Notes: generated by a model not told the origin, from the letters alone. Counted from the first letter of the stretch, positions 53,390-63,259 are shown. The stretch is DNA of 64,000 nucleotides from Salipiger abyssi (GCF_001975705.1 NZ_CP015093.1:496001-560000); one strand, 5' to 3'. A program made the numbers and translations.

Positions 53390-56083
53390 TCAGCCCTTTT
53401 TGGTGGTTTTCTTGGCCGTGCTCTTCTTGGCCGCGGGCTTTTTGGCCGGCGCCTTTTTCTTGCCGCCCTTCTTGGCCTGCTTCTCCGCCAGAAGCTCGAG
53501 CGCCTTCTCAAGGCTCACATCGCCGGGCTCCAGATCCTTGGGCAGGGTGGCGTTGACCTTTTCCCACTTCACATACGGCCCGTAACGCCCTTCGTAGACA
53601 GCGATTTTTCCGCCATCCGGGTGGTCGCCCAGCTCCTTCAGCGCCTTGGCGGCAGAGCCGCGCCCGCGTCCGGGATTGGCGCGTTTCTCGGCCAGAAGCT
53701 CGACCGCGTGGTTCATGCCGATCTCAAAGACCTCCTGGAATTCCTTGAGGTTCACATAGACCGGCTTCTCCTCGTCGGGGGCCTGATGCATGATATAGGG
53801 GCCGAAGCGGCCAAGGTTCGCCTTGATCACGCCGCCATCGGGATGCATGCCCACCTCACGCGGAAGTGTCAGCAGCGTCACCGCCTTTTCCAGAGTCATG
53901 TCATCCGGCGACCAGCCCGGCAGGAACGCCCCGCCCTTTTTCGGCAGCGAGGCGCGCGGCGGCTTCTTGTTCTCGGGCGTCGGCTCACCGCGCTGTACAT
54001 AGGGTCCGAAACGGCCCGCCTTGAGCCAGATCTCGTCCTCCTGATCGATGCCAAGCAGACGCTCCTCGCCGTCGGCCCCCTCGCCCGCGATGGGGCGGGT
54101 ATAGGTGCATTCGGGATAGTTGCCGCAGCCGACGAAACCGCCGGTGCGCGAAGTCTTGAGATGCAGCCGCCCCTGCCCGCATTTCGGACAGATGCGCGGA
54201 TCGGAGCCGTCTTCGCGCGGCGGGTAGAGCTGCGGCGCCAGCGCGTCGTCGAGCACGTCGAGCACCTCGGCGATGCGCAGCTCGGAGGTCTCGGCGATCG
54301 CCGCCGAGAAATCGCGCCAGAACTTGGCCAGCAGCTGCTTGTAATCGAGATCGCCCGCCGAAACCTCGTCGAGCTCGTTCTCCAGCTCGGCGGTGAACTC
54401 ATAGCCCACATAGGTGCGGAAGAAGTTCAGCAGGAAGATCGTGACGATCCTGCCCTTGTCCTCGGGGATCAGGCGGTTCTGTTCCTTGCGGACATATTCG
54501 CGATCCTGGATCGTGCCGATGACGCTGGCATAGGTCGACGGGCGGCCGATGCCCAGCTCTTCCATCTTCTTGACCAGCGTCGCCTCGGTGTAGCGCGGCG
54601 GCGGCTGGGTGTGGCTTTGTGTGGCCAGCACCGCGCCGTTCTCCGACAGCACGGCGGCGCCATTGCTCTGCATGCCGGGGGCGCTGTCGTCGATCACCGC
54701 GTCGGCCTTTTCCCCCGCCTTGTCGAACTGCGCCTGAAGGCTCGCCTTGGCAAAGGCCGCCGGCTCGCCCTGCATGATCTGCGGCAGGCGCTTGTCGTCA
54801 TCGTCGGCCACGTCGTCGCGGCCTTCCTCGTAGATCTTCAGGAAGCCGTCGAAAAGCACCACCTGTCCGGTGGCGCGCAGGCCGACCTGGCCGTCCTCGG
54901 AAGCGATCTCGACTGTGGTGCGCTCGAGCCGCGCCGCCTCCATCTGGCAGGCGAGCGTGCGCTTCCAGATCAGATCGTAGAGCTTGCGCTGGTCGTCCTC
55001 GCGCAGCTTCAGGCTCGCCGCATCCTTGGTCATGTCGGTGGGGCGAATACATTCGTGCGCTTCCTGCGCGTTCTTCGCCTTGTTCTTGTAGATGCGCGGG
55101 CTGCCGGGCACGTAATCCTTGCCGAACCGGTCGGCGATGGCGTCGCGGCAGGCGCTGACCGCCTCGGGCGCCATGTCGATGCCGTCGGTCCGCATATAGG
55201 TGATGTGGCCGGCCTCATAGAGCCGCTGCGCCGCGCTCATGCAGGCGCGCGCGCCCATGCCGAACTTGCGGCTCGCCTCCTGCTGGAGCGTCGATGTCAT
55301 GAAGGGCGCCGCCGGGTTGCGGGTGGAGGGCTTGGCCTCGACCCCGGCGATCTTCAGCGCGCGCGAGGTGATCGCCTGCACCGCCAGCTCGGCCTGTGTG
55401 GCGTTCTCGATATCGAAGCGGTCGAGCTTCTTGCCGCCCAGCACGGTGAGCCGCGCTTCGTATTCCTGCCCGCGCGGCGTGGTGAGCAGTGCCTTCACCT
55501 GCCAGTATTCGCGCGGCTTGAACGCCTCGATCTCCATCTCGCGCTCGACGATGAGCCGCAGGCAGACCGATTGCACCCGCCCCGCCGAGCGCGCGCCCGG
55601 CAGCTTGCGCCAGAGCACCGGGCTCAGGTTAAAGCCCACCAGATAATCGAGCGCGCGGCGGGCCAGATAGGCCTCGACCAGCGGCGCGTCGATCTCGCGC
55701 GGGTTTGCCATGGCCTCGGTGACGGCCGCCTTGGTGATCGCGTTGAAGGTCACGCGGCTGACCGGCGTGTCCTTCTTGATCGAGCGGCGCTTGGTCAGCG
55801 CCTCTTTCAGGTGCCAGGAAATTGCCTCGCCCTCGCGATCGGGGTCCGTCGCGAGGATCAGGGCGTTGTCGGATTTCAGCGCCTCGGCGATGGCGGCGAC
55901 ATGTTTGCGCGAGTCGTTGGCGATTTCCCAGGTCATGGCGAAATCGTGCTCGGGATCGACAGACCCGTCCTTCGGAGGCAGGTCGCGGACATGGCCGTAG
56001 GAGGCGAGAACGGTGTAGTCGGATCCCAGATACTTGTTGATTGTCTTGGCCTTAGCCGGGGACTCGACGACGACGACTGGCAT
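53390..56083 (-). CDS. topA: DNA topoisomerase I
   Basis: TopA relaxes negative supercoils. The 897-residue protein starts MPVVVVESPAKAKTINKYLG, the Toprim domain, with ILATDPDREGEAISWHL. The catalytic Tyr is at about residue 296 in HITYMRTDG. FMTSTLQQEASRKFGM and YIRPTD-like CIRPTDM are further motifs. Topo C-terminal zinc-type repeats follow (RICPKCGQGRLHLKTSRTGG; FVGCGNYPECTYTR), then several repeats of the RFGPY type. The protein ends in a Lys/Ala/Pro tail (KKAPAKKPAAKKSTAKKTTK). AAGG lies 7-10 bases before the ATG. dprA lies upstream. Confidence 0.97.
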   Translation of the reverse strand: MPVVVVESPAKAKTINKYLGSDYTVLASYGHVRDLPPKDGSVDPEHDFAMTWEIANDSRKHVAAIAEALKSDNALILATDPDREGEAISWHLKEALTKRRSIKKDTPVSRVTFNAITKAAVTEAMANPREIDAPLVEAYLARRALDYLVGFNLSPVLWRKLPGARSAGRVQSVCLRLIVEREMEIEAFKPREYWQVKALLTTPRGQEYEARLTVLGGKKLDRFDIENATQAELAVQAITSRALKIAGVEAKPSTRNPAAPFMTSTLQQEASRKFGMGARACMSAAQRLYEAGHITYMRTDGIDMAPEAVSACRDAIADRFGKDYVPGSPRIYKNKAKNAQEAHECIRPTDMTKDAASLKLREDDQRKLYDLIWKRTLACQMEAARLERTTVEIASEDGQVGLRATGQVVLFDGFLKIYEEGRDDVADDDDKRLPQIMQGEPAAFAKASLQAQFDKAGEKADAVIDDSAPGMQSNGAAVLSENGAVLATQSHTQPPPRYTEATLVKKMEELGIGRPSTYASVIGTIQDREYVRKEQNRLIPEDKGRIVTIFLLNFFRTYVGYEFTAELENELDEVSAGDLDYKQLLAKFWRDFSAAIAETSELRIAEVLDVLDDALAPQLYPPREDGSDPRICPKCGQGRLHLKTSRTGGFVGCGNYPECTYTRPIAGEGADGEERLLGIDQEDEIWLKAGRFGPYVQRGEPTPENKKPPRASLPKKGGAFLPGWSPDDMTLEKAVTLLTLPREVGMHPDGGVIKANLGRFGPYIMHQAPDEEKPVYVNLKEFQEVFEIGMNHAVELLAEKRANPGRGRGSAAKALKELGDHPDGGKIAVYEGRYGPYVKWEKVNATLPKDLEPGDVSLEKALELLAEKQAKKGGKKKAPAKKPAAKKSTAKKTTKKG

Positions 56084-56220
56084 GAAATGACCACCTTTCC
56101 TGGAAATACGACCGCAGGCTGAGCGCGGGGCGCGTATGGCGGCGCAACATGTGGGGCGCAAGGGGGAAATGTCAATGTGGGGCCAGATGCCGCTACATGC
56201 GTGGCGCCCCTGCCCGCTTT

Positions 56221-57399
56221 TCAGGCGCGGCTTGCCAGCGACAGCAGCCCGCCCGGCTGACGGCGGATGCGCCCGTCGAGTTCGAGATCGGTGAGCGCCG
56301 GCGACACCCGGTCGGAGGGCGCGGCGAGATCGCGGATAAGCTGGTCTTCGGCCAGCGGGGCGGGGCCGAGCCGCGCCAGGATCTCGCTGTGCAGCGCGGC
56401 GGTCTCGCGCAGACTGCGCCGTTCCGGGGCGGCCTGCGGCACGGCGGGCGCCCCCTCGGCCAGCGGCAGCTCCGGCTGCGGCGCGGCGGCGCCGGCCAGC
56501 GGGCCCAGCGCCTCGATCACATCTTCGGCATGGCGGATGAGCTGCGCGCCGTCGCGGATCAGGATGTTGCAGCCCCCGGCCCGCGCGTCGAGCGGATGGC
56601 CCGGCACCGCCAGCACCTCGCGCCCCTGTTCGAGCGCGCAGCGCGCGGTGATCAGCGAGCCGGATTTCGCCGCCGCCTCGACCACCACGCTGGCCCGCGC
56701 CATGCCCGAGACGATGCGGTTGCGCGCCGGGAAGTGCCGCGCCTGCGGCTGCATCCCCATCGGCATCTCCGAGGCCAGCGCACCGCCCTGCGCGCGGATC
56801 TGCTCTGCCAGCCGGGTGTTTTCCGAGGGGTAGAGCACATCGACGCCCCCCGCCAGCACCGCCACCGTACCGCGGTCGAGCGCGGCGAGATGCGCCGCCG
56901 CGTCGATGCCCCGCGCCAGCCCGGAGACCACGGTAAATCCAGCCTCCCCCAGCCCCTGCGCCAGGGCGCGCGCCATGCGGGTGCCGAGCGACGAGGCGTT
57001 GCGCGCGCCGACCAGCGCCACCATGGGCCGGGTCAGCGCCGCCGGGTCGCCTGTGACCCAAAGAAGCGGCGGCGGATCGGAGATATCGGAGAGCAGCGCG
57101 GGATAGTCGGGCATGCCGCGAAAAACCGGCTGCGCACCATGGGCGCGGGCGGCCTTGAGCTCGGCCAGAACCACGCCTTCGGGGCAGATCCGGTAATCCT
57201 CGACCCCGGCGGCGGCGGCAACGCCGGGCAGCGCCTCGAGCGCCGCCTGTGCGGTGCCATGTTCGGTTAAAAGCCGCCAAAAGGTCGTCACACCGACGCG
57301 GCGAGAGCGCAAGAGACGGAGCCAGGACAGCCGATCGTCTTCCGTGGTGGGTGGGAGTGGGGGGTGAGTGGAAGAATAGCTGTTGCTGCCCTCGGTCAT
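56221..57399 (-). CDS. dprA: DNA processing protein DprA
   Basis: DprA binds incoming single-stranded DNA and loads RecA in natural transformation, and exists in many species not known to be competent. LLRSRRVGVTTFWRLLTEHG is the N-terminal SAM-like domain. The Rossmann fold has MVALVGARNASSLGTRMARAL, VVSGLARGIDAAAHLAAL, VAVLAGGVDVLYPSENTRL and FPARNRIVSGMARASVVVEA, then SGSLITARCALEQGREVLAVPG. A winged-helix C-terminal domain (ETAALHSEILARLGPA) ends the protein. The start MTEGSNSYSS at 57399 gives 392 residues. It is directly upstream of topA, a common linkage. Confidence 0.95.
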   Translation of the reverse strand: MTEGSNSYSSTHPPLPPTTEDDRLSWLRLLRSRRVGVTTFWRLLTEHGTAQAALEALPGVAAAAGVEDYRICPEGVVLAELKAARAHGAQPVFRGMPDYPALLSDISDPPPLLWVTGDPAALTRPMVALVGARNASSLGTRMARALAQGLGEAGFTVVSGLARGIDAAAHLAALDRGTVAVLAGGVDVLYPSENTRLAEQIRAQGGALASEMPMGMQPQARHFPARNRIVSGMARASVVVEAAAKSGSLITARCALEQGREVLAVPGHPLDARAGGCNILIRDGAQLIRHAEDVIEALGPLAGAAAPQPELPLAEGAPAVPQAAPERRSLRETAALHSEILARLGPAPLAEDQLIRDLAAPSDRVSPALTDLELDGRIRRQPGGLLSLASRA

Positions 57400-57544
57400 C
57401 CCTGTGCCCCATCTGCTTGCAGGGATATCTCTAGCCCAAGTTTCCTTAATCAGTGGTAAACCAACTCGAAAAATCCCCGGCCTGGGCCAAAAAACACTGC
57501 CCTCTTTCAAAAAACGTACGCCCCCCGGAACCGCGAACCGCGCG

Positions 57545-57985
57545 TCAATCCGCCGTTCGCCCAGCCAGAGGCCGTCGCAGAGCGGCGCCGTGTATCAGCG
57601 CCAGTATCGGCCCGATCAGCGCCACGGGCCACAGATCCAGCGCCTCCGCCCAGAATGCGCCGATCGCCAGGCCGGCCAGCGCCACACTGAGCCAGCCGGC
57701 CATACCGCATCGCGTCATCACGTTGAGCAGGACAGCAAGCGGCAGATGACCCAGCCAGATCATGAGGAACGACATGCCAAACAGCACGCCGAAGCTGCTC
57801 AGGACCATGCCCATATCAGGCGAGAGTAACGCGAGGACCTCCCCCGCGCCGATCAGAATGATCCCCGCGAATGCAGCCGCAATCACTGTCAGCGCGAAAG
57901 CGCCAAGATGCCGCGACAGCCCGGCCCCGGGGGCCGGAACCGAACGCAGCGGATGCCAGCGGCGTTCAGGCCTGCGCACCGCCAA
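57545..57985 (-). CDS. Small integral membrane protein of unknown family
   Basis: The 146-residue protein has a basic N-terminus and four hydrophobic segments: FALTVIAAAFAGIILIGAGE, MGMVLSSFGVLFGMSFLMIW, GMAGWLSVALAGLAIGAFWAE and LWPVALIGPILALIHGAAL. It starts TTG at 57985 or GTG at 57979, both overlapping the tldD 3' end, so the start is uncertain and coupling to tldD is possible. I do not recognise the family. The regular membrane pattern and codon use support a real gene. Confidence 0.65.
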   Translation of the reverse strand: MAVRRPERRWHPLRSVPAPGAGLSRHLGAFALTVIAAAFAGIILIGAGEVLALLSPDMGMVLSSFGVLFGMSFLMIWLGHLPLAVLLNVMTRCGMAGWLSVALAGLAIGAFWAEALDLWPVALIGPILALIHGAALRRPLAGRTAD

Positions 57986-59387
57986 CGGTCAGGCCCCCGA
58001 TCATCACCGTCGGCTGGCCCACGCCCACCGGCACCCATTGCCCCTGCTTGCCGCAATTGCCCATGCCCGGATCGAGCGCCATGTCGTTGCCGAGCGCGCG
58101 GATCTGTTGCAGCGCCGTGGCGCCGTCGCCGATCAGCGTGGCGCCCTTGACCGGGGCGCCGACCTTGCCGTTCTTCACCCGGTAGGCCTCGGTGCAGGAG
58201 AACACGAACTTGCCGTTGGTGATATCCACCTGACCGCCGCCGAAACCGACCGCCCAGATGCCGTCTTCAAGATCCGCGACGATATCGCCGGGATCGGTGT
58301 CGCCGCCCAGCATGTAAGTATTGGTCATGCGCGGCATCGGCGCATGGGCATAGCTTTCGCGGCGCCCGTTGCCAGTGGGCGTCACCCCCATCAGACGGGC
58401 GTTCTGGCGGTCCTGCATGTAGCCCACGAGCACGCCGTCCTCGATCAGCACGTTCTTTCCCGAGGGCGTGCCCTCGTCATCCACGGTGATCGAACCGCGC
58501 CGGTCGGGGATGGTGCCGTCGTCCAGCACCGTGACACCCGGCGCCGCGATGCGCTGCCCCATCAGCCCGGCAAAGGCCGAAGAGCCCTTGCGGTTGAAAT
58601 CGCCCTCGAGCCCGTGGCCGATGGCCTCGTGCAGCAGGATGCCCGGCCAGCCCGGCCCAAGCACGATATCCATCACCCCCGCCGGCGCCGGCTCGGCGCT
58701 CAGGTTGACCAGCGCGATGCGCAACGCCTCGCGCGCCTTGCCCTGCCAGTCGGCGGGCTCCAGCAGCCCGTCGAGCAGGAAGCGGCCGCCGCCGGAGGCG
58801 CTGCCGGCCTCGCGGCGGCCGTTCTCCTCGACGATCACGCTGACCGTGACGCGGGTCATCGGGCGGGTATCGGTGACCAGCGTGCCCTCGGGGCGCAGGA
58901 TCGCCACCTCCTGACAGCTCGCGGCGATGGTGGCGGTGACCTGAACCACGCGTTTGTCGAGCCCGCGCGCATAGGCGTCGATCTCGCGCAGCGTGTCGAT
59001 CTTGACCGGGAAGGCCTGCCCGACGATCGGGTCGGCATCGGTATAGAGCGTGCGGTTGGTGCCCGCGGGCGGCGGCGCCAGCACGCCGCCGCCATCGCCC
59101 ACCGCCAGCCGCGCGGTTTCCGAGGCGCGCGCGATGGCGCGTTCCGACAGCTCGGTCGCATGCGCATAGCCCGCCACCTCGCCTTTCACCGCGCGCAGGC
59201 CGAATCCCTCGGATGCGTCGTAGCTCGCGGTCTTGATTCGCCCGTCATCGAGCACCAGCGCCTCGGCGCGGCGGCGTTCCAGGAACAGCTCTCCGTCCTC
59301 GGCGCCGTCCAGCGCCGCGCGCAGCTGCGCCAGCGTCCGGTCGCGATCCAGCGCTGTTTCAAAGGGGCGAAAAGGGGCTTCGGCCAT
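57966..59387 (-). CDS. tldD: Metalloprotease TldD
   Basis: TldD forms a heterodimeric zinc protease with TldE (PmbA) that processes peptides and antitoxin-like proteins. The 473-residue sequence has GFGLRAVKGEVAGYAHATEL in the N-domain. VMDIVLGPGWPGILLHEAIGHGLEGDFN carries the HExxxH zinc site. MGQRIAAPGVTVLDDGTIP, NARLMGVTPTGNGRRESY, RMTNTYMLGG and the C-terminal GNCGKQGQWVPVGVGQPTVM are family motifs. GAGG is 6 bases before the ATG. An FNR-type box lies 18 bases upstream. tldE is not in the window. Confidence 0.96.
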   Translation of the reverse strand: MAEAPFRPFETALDRDRTLAQLRAALDGAEDGELFLERRRAEALVLDDGRIKTASYDASEGFGLRAVKGEVAGYAHATELSERAIARASETARLAVGDGGGVLAPPPAGTNRTLYTDADPIVGQAFPVKIDTLREIDAYARGLDKRVVQVTATIAASCQEVAILRPEGTLVTDTRPMTRVTVSVIVEENGRREAGSASGGGRFLLDGLLEPADWQGKAREALRIALVNLSAEPAPAGVMDIVLGPGWPGILLHEAIGHGLEGDFNRKGSSAFAGLMGQRIAAPGVTVLDDGTIPDRRGSITVDDEGTPSGKNVLIEDGVLVGYMQDRQNARLMGVTPTGNGRRESYAHAPMPRMTNTYMLGGDTDPGDIVADLEDGIWAVGFGGGQVDITNGKFVFSCTEAYRVKNGKVGAPVKGATLIGDGATALQQIRALGNDMALDPGMGNCGKQGQWVPVGVGQPTVMIGGLTVGGAQA

Positions 59388-59404
59388 GAGATACCTCGAT
59401 TTAT

Positions 59405-59418
59405 TTGATCCAGATCAA
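59405..59418. promoter_or_regulatory. FNR/FnrL box between tldD and ctaC
   Basis: TTGATCCAGATCAA is a perfect TTGAT-N4-ATCAA palindrome, the consensus of FNR-type oxygen regulators. It lies 160 bases before the ctaC ATG and 18 bases before the tldD ATG, in a divergent promoter region. FnrL controls oxidase genes in Rhodobacter, which makes ctaC the likelier target. Confidence 0.75.
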
Positions 59419-59577
59419 AAAAAGCGCCTTTTTGCCGCGCCAGACCTGCTTTATTTGATGCACGGATTGTGCTTTTTAAAGAGCGGAACTCAGAGGGGAG
59501 GAGGTCTCGCCCAGTCGCACCGCGCTGGATGTATCCTCCTGCGAACGAACAAGAACGACAACCGGATCAGGTGACAC

Positions 59578-60483
59578 ATGCGTAAGATTTCGATGCTGAC
59601 GGGGCTTATGGCCAGCCTTCTGGCCGCGCCCGCCATCGCCCAGGACCTGGAAGTGGTGGGACGCCCGCATCAAGGCGGCCTGGGCTTCCAGCCCGCCGCG
59701 ACCGAGCTGGCCCGCGACCTCCAATGGCTCGACGGCATGCTGCTCATCATCATCACGGCGATCACCCTGCTGGTGGTGGCGCTGATGGTCTTTGCCTTCA
59801 TCCGCTTCAACCGCCGCGCCAACCCGACGCCCGCCAGCTTCACCCACAACACGCCGATCGAGGTGGCCTGGACCATCGGCCCGATCATCATCCTGGTGGT
59901 CATCGGCGCCTTCTCCCTGCCGGTGCTGTTCAAGCAGCAGGAGATCCCCGAGGGCGACGTGGTCATCAAGGTGACCGGCTACCAGTGGTACTGGGGCTAT
60001 GAATATGTCGGCGAGGATCTGGCCTATGACAGCTACATGATCGGCCAGCCCTACACGCTGGCATCCGAGGACGAAGAGGCCGGCGCCCGCCCCTATGTGT
60101 TCAACGACGCGATGGAAGCCAAGCTGGTGAGCGCCGGCTATTCCAAGGACGACTGGCTGCTGGCCACCGATACCTCGGTCGTCGTGCCCGTGGGCGCCAC
60201 CGTGGTGATGCAGGTCACCGGCGCCGACGTGATCCACTCCTGGACCATCCCCGCCTTCGGCGTGAAGCAGGACGCGGTGCCGGGCCGGATCGCCGAGCTG
60301 TGGTTCAATGCCGAGCGCGAGGGCGTCTATTTCGGCCAGTGCTCCGAGCTCTGCGGCATCTCGCACGCCTATATGCCGATCACCGTGAAGGTGGTCAGCC
60401 AGGAGGCCTATGACGCCTGGCTTGCCGCCTCGCAGGAAGACGGCGGCTATGTCGACGTGCGCCAGTTCCTGGCCAACTCCTGA
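59578..60483 (+). CDS. ctaC: Cytochrome c oxidase subunit II
   Basis: The subunit accepts electrons from cytochrome c through the CuA centre. It begins [22 protein letters not shown], a signal peptide. Two membrane helices follow ([20 protein letters not shown] and [23 protein letters not shown]). The periplasmic CuA domain has [30 protein letters not shown] and [15 protein letters not shown] with the Cys, His and Met ligands. Length is 301 residues. AGGTG is a few bases before the ATG. Subunit I (ctaD) is not in this window, as is usual for Rhodobacteraceae. Confidence 0.97.
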   Translation: MRKISMLTGLMASLLAAPAIAQDLEVVGRPHQGGLGFQPAATELARDLQWLDGMLLIIITAITLLVVALMVFAFIRFNRRANPTPASFTHNTPIEVAWTIGPIIILVVIGAFSLPVLFKQQEIPEGDVVIKVTGYQWYWGYEYVGEDLAYDSYMIGQPYTLASEDEEAGARPYVFNDAMEAKLVSAGYSKDDWLLATDTSVVVPVGATVVMQVTGADVIHSWTIPAFGVKQDAVPGRIAELWFNAEREGVYFGQCSELCGISHAYMPITVKVVSQEAYDAWLAASQEDGGYVDVRQFLANS

Positions 60484-60548
60484 GCCTTCCCGGCGCGCCC
60501 CGCCCCGGGGCGCGCCACTAACGACCTGAAAGAGCCAAAGATCTTCGC

Positions 60549-61499
60549 ATGACCGATCTCAGCACCAACACCACCGTCACCGCATCCCAGCCCGGCGAGG
60601 CACAGTTCGGCGACTATTTCGCCCTTCTGAAGCCCCGGGTGATGACGCTGGTGGTGTTCACGGCGCTGGTCGGTCTGCTGGCCGCGCCCACCCCCGTCCA
60701 CCCGTTCATCGGCTTCTGCGCGATCCTGTTCATCGCCGTGGGCGGCGGCGCCTCGGGCGCGCTCAACATGTGGTGGGACGCCGATATCGACGCGGTGATG
60801 AAACGCACCGCCAGGCGCCCGATCCCCGCCGGCAGGGTGCAGCCGCAGGAGGCGCTGGCCTTCGGTCTGGCGCTGTCGGTCTTCTCCTGCGTCTTCCTGG
60901 GCCTTGCCACCAACTGGCTGGCCGGCGGGCTGCTGGCCTTTACCATCTTCTTCTATGTCGTGATCTACACCATGTGGCTGAAGCGCTCGACGCCGCAGAA
61001 CATCGTGATCGGCGGCGCCGCGGGCGCCTTCCCTCCGATGATCGGCTGGGCCGCGGCCACCGGCTCGGTGAGCGTCGAGGCGGTGCTGATGTTCTGCCTC
61101 ACCTTCATGTGGACGCCGCCGCATTTCTGGGCGCTGGCGCTCTTCATGCGCTCCGATTACGACGATGCGGGCGTGCCGATGCTGACCGTGACCCACGGCC
61201 GCCGCGCCACCCGCGTGCATATCCTCGTCTATACCGTGCTGCTGGCGGCACTGGCCATCGGCACCGGGTTCACCGCCATCGGCGGGCCGGTCTATCTGGC
61301 CGTGGCGCTGGTGCTGAACGCGCTCTTCCTCAAGGGCGCCTGGGAGATCTTCCGCCGCGACGAAGCGGATTCGGAAGCGGACAATTTCAAAACCGAGAAA
61401 CGCTTCTTCAAGCTCTCGCTGCTCTACCTCTTCGCGCATTTCGGCGCGATTCTGGCAGAGGCCGGGCTGGCGCAATTCGGGCTGGGAGGCTGGGCATGA
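60549..61499 (+). CDS. ctaB: Protohaem IX farnesyltransferase (haem O synthase)
   Basis: The enzyme attaches farnesyl to haem B to make haem O on the way to haem A. The 316-residue protein has [40 protein letters not shown] with the prenyl-diphosphate-binding Asp pair, and [19 protein letters not shown] followed by [15 protein letters not shown]. About nine membrane segments are expected. It lies 65 bases after ctaC and its stop overlaps the next small gene (ATGA). Confidence 0.97.
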   Translation: MTDLSTNTTVTASQPGEAQFGDYFALLKPRVMTLVVFTALVGLLAAPTPVHPFIGFCAILFIAVGGGASGALNMWWDADIDAVMKRTARRPIPAGRVQPQEALAFGLALSVFSCVFLGLATNWLAGGLLAFTIFFYVVIYTMWLKRSTPQNIVIGGAAGAFPPMIGWAAATGSVSVEAVLMFCLTFMWTPPHFWALALFMRSDYDDAGVPMLTVTHGRRATRVHILVYTVLLAALAIGTGFTAIGGPVYLAVALVLNALFLKGAWEIFRRDEADSEADNFKTEKRFFKLSLLYLFAHFGAILAEAGLAQFGLGGWA

Positions 61500-61672
61500 G
61501 CATCGCCAAGCAACACGAGCTGCACAAACGTCGCTTTGGCCGCAATGTCGGGCTGGGGCTGGTGCTGGCGGCCTTCATCGTCATCGTCTTCGGCATGACC
61601 GTGGTGAAGGTGACCAACGGCAATTTCTCGGCGGCGCTTCAGAGCAACGCACAGGTGCAGAATGGCGACTGA
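61496..61672 (+). CDS. Small cytochrome oxidase-linked membrane protein
   Basis: The 58-residue protein [20 protein letters not shown] has one membrane helix ([21 protein letters not shown]) and a short polar C-terminus. Start and stop overlap ctaB and ctaG (ATGA and an 11-base overlap), so it is part of the operon. Small proteins of this type sit between ctaB and ctaG in alphaproteobacteria. The role is unknown; an assembly or small-subunit role is inferred from position. Confidence 0.85.
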   Translation: MSIAKQHELHKRRFGRNVGLGLVLAAFIVIVFGMTVVKVTNGNFSAALQSNAQVQNGD

Positions 61673-62246
61673 CGGCAAGAACAAGACGCTGCTCCAGCTG
61701 GTCGGCGTGGTGCTCTTCATGGGCGCCATGGCCTGGGCGGCGGTGCCCTTCTACAACTGGTTCTGCCGGGTCACCGGCTTTGCCGGCACCACCAATGTGG
61801 CCGAGGGGCCGGCGGGCGAGATCCTCGACCAGACCATCAAGGTCCGGTTCGACGCCTCCAAGGCGCGCGGCTTCCCCTGGGAATTCAAGCCGATGCAGAC
61901 CGAGATGACCGTGCGCATCGGCGAAGAGGGGCTGGCCTTCTACGAGGCCTACAACCCCACCGACCACCCGGTCGCCGGTCAGGCCGCCTACAATGTCTAC
62001 CCCTATGAGGCAGGGGCCTATTTCAGCAAGATCGAATGCTTCTGCTTTACCGAGCAGGTGCTGATGCCCGGCGAGCGGGTGCAGATGCCGGTCAGCTTCT
62101 ATGTCGATCCCGAGATCGTCGAGGACCGCGATGCCAAGCACAGCAAACACATCACGCTGAGCTACACTTTCTACGAGATCGACCTGCCCGAAGAGGCGCA
62201 GGCCGCGCTCGATACCAAGACCGCGGACGAGAATTCCGTGAACTGA
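61662..62246 (+). CDS. ctaG: Cytochrome c oxidase copper chaperone CtaG (Cox11 family)
   Basis: CtaG delivers copper to CuB of subunit I in the periplasm. The 194-residue protein has a single N-terminal membrane helix ([20 protein letters not shown]) followed by [16 protein letters not shown] with a Cys. The Cox11 motif [19 protein letters not shown] carries the copper-binding C-x-C, and [11 protein letters not shown] follows. It begins 11 bases inside the upstream small gene. Confidence 0.97.
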   Translation: MATDGKNKTLLQLVGVVLFMGAMAWAAVPFYNWFCRVTGFAGTTNVAEGPAGEILDQTIKVRFDASKARGFPWEFKPMQTEMTVRIGEEGLAFYEAYNPTDHPVAGQAAYNVYPYEAGAYFSKIECFCFTEQVLMPGERVQMPVSFYVDPEIVEDRDAKHSKHITLSYTFYEIDLPEEAQAALDTKTADENSVN

Positions 62247-62271
62247 ACGCCGATCCAACGAGGGAAACGAG

Positions 62272-63072
62272 ATGGCGCACGCTAAAAACCACGATTACCA
62301 CATTCTGAACCCCTCCATCTGGCCGTTCATGGCCGCGGTGGCGGCGTTCATCATGCTGTTCGGGACCGTGCTCTGGTTCCATGGCAGCGGCCCCTGGATC
62401 TTCCTCGCGGGCTTTGTCGGCGTGCTCTACGTGATGTTCGGCTGGTGGTCCGACGTGATCGCCGAAAGCCGCGTCGGCGATCATACCCCGGTGGTGCAGA
62501 TCGGCCTGAAATACGGCTTCATCCTGTTCATCATGTCCGAGGTGATGTTCTTCTTCGCCTGGTTCTGGTCGTTCTTCAAACACGCGCTCTATCCGATGGG
62601 CCCGAACTCGCCTGCGGTCGACGGTGTCTGGCCGCCCGCCGGGATCGAGACTTTCGACCCCTGGCACCTGCCGCTGATCAACACCATGATCCTGCTCTGC
62701 TCGGGCTGCGCGGCGACCTGGGCGCACCACGCGCTGGTGCATGAGAACAACCGCGAAGACATGAAATGGGGTCTGATCATCGCCATCGTTCTGGGCGCGA
62801 TCTTCTCGGTCTTCCAGGCCTATGAGTACAGCCACGCGGCCTTTGGCTTCTCCGGCAACATCTATGGCGCCAACTTCTTCATGGCGACGGGTTTCCACGG
62901 CGCACATGTCATCATCGGCACGATCTTCCTCTTCGTCTGCCTGCTGCGGCTGATGAAGGGCGATTTCACGCCGACCAAGCATATCGGCTTCGAGGCCGCC
63001 GCCTGGTACTGGCACTTCGTCGATGTGGTGTGGCTCTTCCTCTTCGCCGCCGTCTATGTCTGGGGCGGCTAA
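62272..63072 (+). CDS. ctaE: Cytochrome c oxidase subunit III
   Basis: Subunit III supports stable turnover of the aa3 oxidase. The 266-residue protein begins [20 protein letters not shown]. It has about seven membrane helices with [40 protein letters not shown] with the conserved Glu, [36 protein letters not shown] and [16 protein letters not shown]. It closes the ctaC-ctaB-ctaG-ctaE order; a terminator follows. Confidence 0.97.
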   Translation: MAHAKNHDYHILNPSIWPFMAAVAAFIMLFGTVLWFHGSGPWIFLAGFVGVLYVMFGWWSDVIAESRVGDHTPVVQIGLKYGFILFIMSEVMFFFAWFWSFFKHALYPMGPNSPAVDGVWPPAGIETFDPWHLPLINTMILLCSGCAATWAHHALVHENNREDMKWGLIIAIVLGAIFSVFQAYEYSHAAFGFSGNIYGANFFMATGFHGAHVIIGTIFLFVCLLRLMKGDFTPTKHIGFEAAAWYWHFVDVVWLFLFAAVYVWGG

Positions 63073-63099
63073 GCCTCCTCGCGACAAGCGCAAAATAGA

Positions 63100-63127
63100 A
63101 AAGCGGGCCTTCATGGCCCGCTTTTTT
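63100..63127 (+). terminator. Terminator after ctaE
   Basis: AAGCGGGCC (63101-63109) pairs with GGCCCGCTT (63115-63123) around TTCAT, and a run of six T follows the C of the stem. It lies 29 bases past the ctaE stop. Confidence 0.9.
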
Positions 63128-63148
63128 GTTGGATCGAGGCTCCGGTGT

Positions 63149-63240
63149 GGTGGGCAGATTGCCCACCCTACGACGTTTTCACGATGTCCTTGAGAGGCTT
63201 CCGCCCGATCGGTGCGTGTAGGGTGGGCAATCTGCCCACC
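63149..63240. repeat. Composite palindromic repeat (REP-like), copy 3, inverted pair
   Basis: GGTGGGCA (63149-63156) pairs with TGCCCACC (63160-63167), followed by CTACG. In opposite orientation, GTAGGGTGGGCA (63218-63229) pairs with TGCCCACC (63233-63240). The two units, about 23 bases each, are near-identical in inverted order with a 45-base spacer. They lie between ctaE and the convergent dehydrogenase-like gene. Confidence 0.75.
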
Positions 63241-63259
63241 GCCCCCCGGACCGAACCTC

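Noticed and set aside
53390..57412. 1340-codon frame that seems to fuse topA with upstream sequence
   Set aside because: The first 443 codons are dprA read in the wrong frame; TopA similarity starts exactly at the ATG at 56083.
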